DNA of 64,000 bases from Pseudomonas sp. Leaf58. GTDB lineage: Bacteria; Pseudomonadota; Gammaproteobacteria; Pseudomonadales; Pseudomonadaceae. Where the stretch lies: the NCBI RefSeq assembly GCF_003627215.1, contig NZ_CP032677.1, forward strand, positions 4,035,501-4,099,500, given 5' to 3'. The notes beneath the pieces were generated by a model. The model ran no database searches and was not told where the DNA came from. It was given only the letters and a program-made list of their open reading frames with translations. The position numbers and the translations under genes are program-made. Positions 62,666 to 64,000 of the stretch are shown here, one piece after another (the first letter of the stretch is position 1; the number at the start of each line of letters is the position of its first letter).

Positions 62666-64000
62666 ATGCGCACCAGTCAATATTTGCTCGCCACCCAGAA
62701 AGAAACCCCTGCCGACGCAGTGGTCATCAGCCATCAGCTCATGTTGCGCGCCGGCATGATCCGCAAACTGGCCTCCGGCCTGTACACCTGGCTGCCGATG
62801 GGCTTGCGAGTGATGCGCAAGGTCGAAGCCGTGGTGCGCGAGGAAATGAACGCCGCCGGCGCCCTCGAAGTCCTGATGCCCAGCATCCAGCCCGCCGAAC
62901 TGTGGCAGGAGTCCGGCCGCTGGGAGCAATACGGCCCCGAGCTGCTGCGCCTGAAAGACCGCCACCAACGTGACTTCTGCGTGGGCCCGACCCACGAAGA
63001 GGTGATTACCGACCTGGCCCGCAACGAGCTGTCCAGCTATAAACAGCTGCCACTCAACATGTACCAGATCCAGACCAAATTCCGTGATGAGATCCGCCCG
63101 CGCTTCGGCCTGATGCGTGGCCGCGAGTTCATCATGAAAGATGCCTACTCGTTCCATGCCGACCAGGCTTCCCTGCAGGAAACCTACGACCGCATGCACC
63201 AGGCGTACAGCAACGTATTCACCCGCCTGGGCCTGGACTTCCGCCCTGTGCAGGCAGACACCGGCTCCATCGGTGGCAGCTACTCGCACGAGTTCCACGT
63301 ACTGGCCGAGTCCGGCGAGGACGACGTGATCTTCAGCGACAGCTCCGATTACGCCGCCAACATCGAGAAGGCCGAGGCCATCCCACGTGAAACCGTGCGC
63401 CCCGCCCCTACCGAGGAGCTGCGCCTGGTCGACACGCCAAACGCCAAGACCATCGCCCAACTGGTGGAAAACTTCGGCCTGCCGATTGAAAAAACCGTCA
63501 AGACCCTGATCGTGCGCGGCGCCGAAGAAGGCAAGCTGGTCGCCCTGATCGTCCGTGGCGACCACGAACTGAACGAAATCAAAGCCACCAAGCTGGAACA
63601 GGTAGCCGACCCGCTGGTGATGGCCACCGAAGCCGAGCTGCGCGACGCTATCGGCGCCGGTGCTGGCTCGCTCGGCCCGCTGAACCTGCCGCTGGAATGC
63701 ATCATCGACCGCTCGGTTGCCCTGATGAGCGACTTCGGCATTGGCGCCAACATCGACGACAAGCACTACTTCGGCGTTAACTGGGAACGCGACCTGCCAG
63801 TTCCCCAGGTCGCCGACCTGCGCAACGTGGTGGAAGGCGACCCGAGCCCAGACGGCCAGGGCACCCTGGTGATCAAGCGCGGCATCGAAGTGGGCCATAT
63901 CTTCCAGCTCGGCACCAAGTACAGCGAGGCACTCAAGTGCCAGGTACTGGGCGAGAACGGTAAGCCAGTCGTGTTGTCGATGGGCTGCTACGGCATTGGT
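62666..64000 (+). CDS. proS: Prolyl-tRNA synthetase ProS (cut by window edge)
   Basis: The first 445 residues of a bacterial-type class II prolyl-tRNA synthetase (about 570 expected). [46 protein letters not shown] is the invariant N-terminus, motif 2 is [26 protein letters not shown], and residues about 225-400 are the INS editing domain that removes mischarged alanine (e.g. [23 protein letters not shown]). The frame remains open at base 64000 in GCYGIG. Confidence 0.97.
   Translation, partial: MRTSQYLLATQKETPADAVVISHQLMLRAGMIRKLASGLYTWLPMGLRVMRKVEAVVREEMNAAGALEVLMPSIQPAELWQESGRWEQYGPELLRLKDRHQRDFCVGPTHEEVITDLARNELSSYKQLPLNMYQIQTKFRDEIRPRFGLMRGREFIMKDAYSFHADQASLQETYDRMHQAYSNVFTRLGLDFRPVQADTGSIGGSYSHEFHVLAESGEDDVIFSDSSDYAANIEKAEAIPRETVRPAPTEELRLVDTPNAKTIAQLVENFGLPIEKTVKTLIVRGAEEGKLVALIVRGDHELNEIKATKLEQVADPLVMATEAELRDAIGAGAGSLGPLNLPLECIIDRSVALMSDFGIGANIDDKHYFGVNWERDLPVPQVADLRNVVEGDPSPDGQGTLVIKRGIEVGHIFQLGTKYSEALKCQVLGENGKPVVLSMGCYGIG

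Noticed and set aside
61114..63898. Long open frames opposite the porin and proS.
   Set aside because: Antisense shadows of conserved genes with clear motifs; no Shine-Dalgarno or domain.

Overview
The window comes from a Pseudomonas of the putida group. The evidence is the gene order purC / MBL / bamC / dapA, queC-queE next to tol-pal, ybgC-tolQRAB-pal-cpoB next to ruvCAB-yebC-aspS, oprD-type porin followed by proS, the high GC with putida-style codon use, and several REP palindromes with a GCGGGC/GCCCGC core. Everything here is read from sequence alone; family names rest on motif recognition, not on searches.

Layout. (1) 1-941: end of an arsenic cassette (arsC C-terminus, arsH). (2) About 1018-30036: a defective prophage lying against the 3' end of a tRNA-Ser(CGA) gene. 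From right to left on the minus strand it carries a lambda-type head block (portal remnant, ClpP-like protease/scaffold, decoration protein, capsid, head-tail joining, gpZ), a P2-type contractile tail (V, W, J, I, fibres, FI sheath, FII tube, E/E', tape measure, U, X, D), a lysis block (GH19 endolysin, Rz with Rz1 nested in it), a Dam-like D12 methyltransferase behind a LexA box, and two AT-rich membrane-protein genes of moron type. From 23125 rightwards on the plus strand there is a tightly overlapping early operon: coiled-coil membrane protein, mini P-loop protein, C5 cytosine methyltransferase, small proteins, excisionase, tyrosine integrase and finally a SEFIR-domain gene. (3) 30037-64000: ordinary chromosome, mostly housekeeping genes.

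The key structural event is at about 23150. The C-terminal piece of the portal gene (minus strand) abuts head-to-head with an early gene (plus strand) whose first codons look lost. Terminase, most of the portal, the repressor and replication genes are absent, and the promoters that would drive both halves are probably gone too. The prophage should therefore not make virions, yet its tail, lysis and cargo genes stay open.

The most interesting cargo is the SEFIR gene between the integrase and the tRNA. It is AT-rich, sits at the usual moron position, and belongs to a domain family already tied to anti-phage abortive infection. Next come the two uncharacterised membrane proteins at the other end, a candidate +1 (RF2-like) frameshift site in the tail chaperone gene, a tape measure carrying five proline-rich repeats, a C5 methyltransferase with four repeated units in its target-recognition region, and two paralogous mini zinc fingers, one of only 51 residues.
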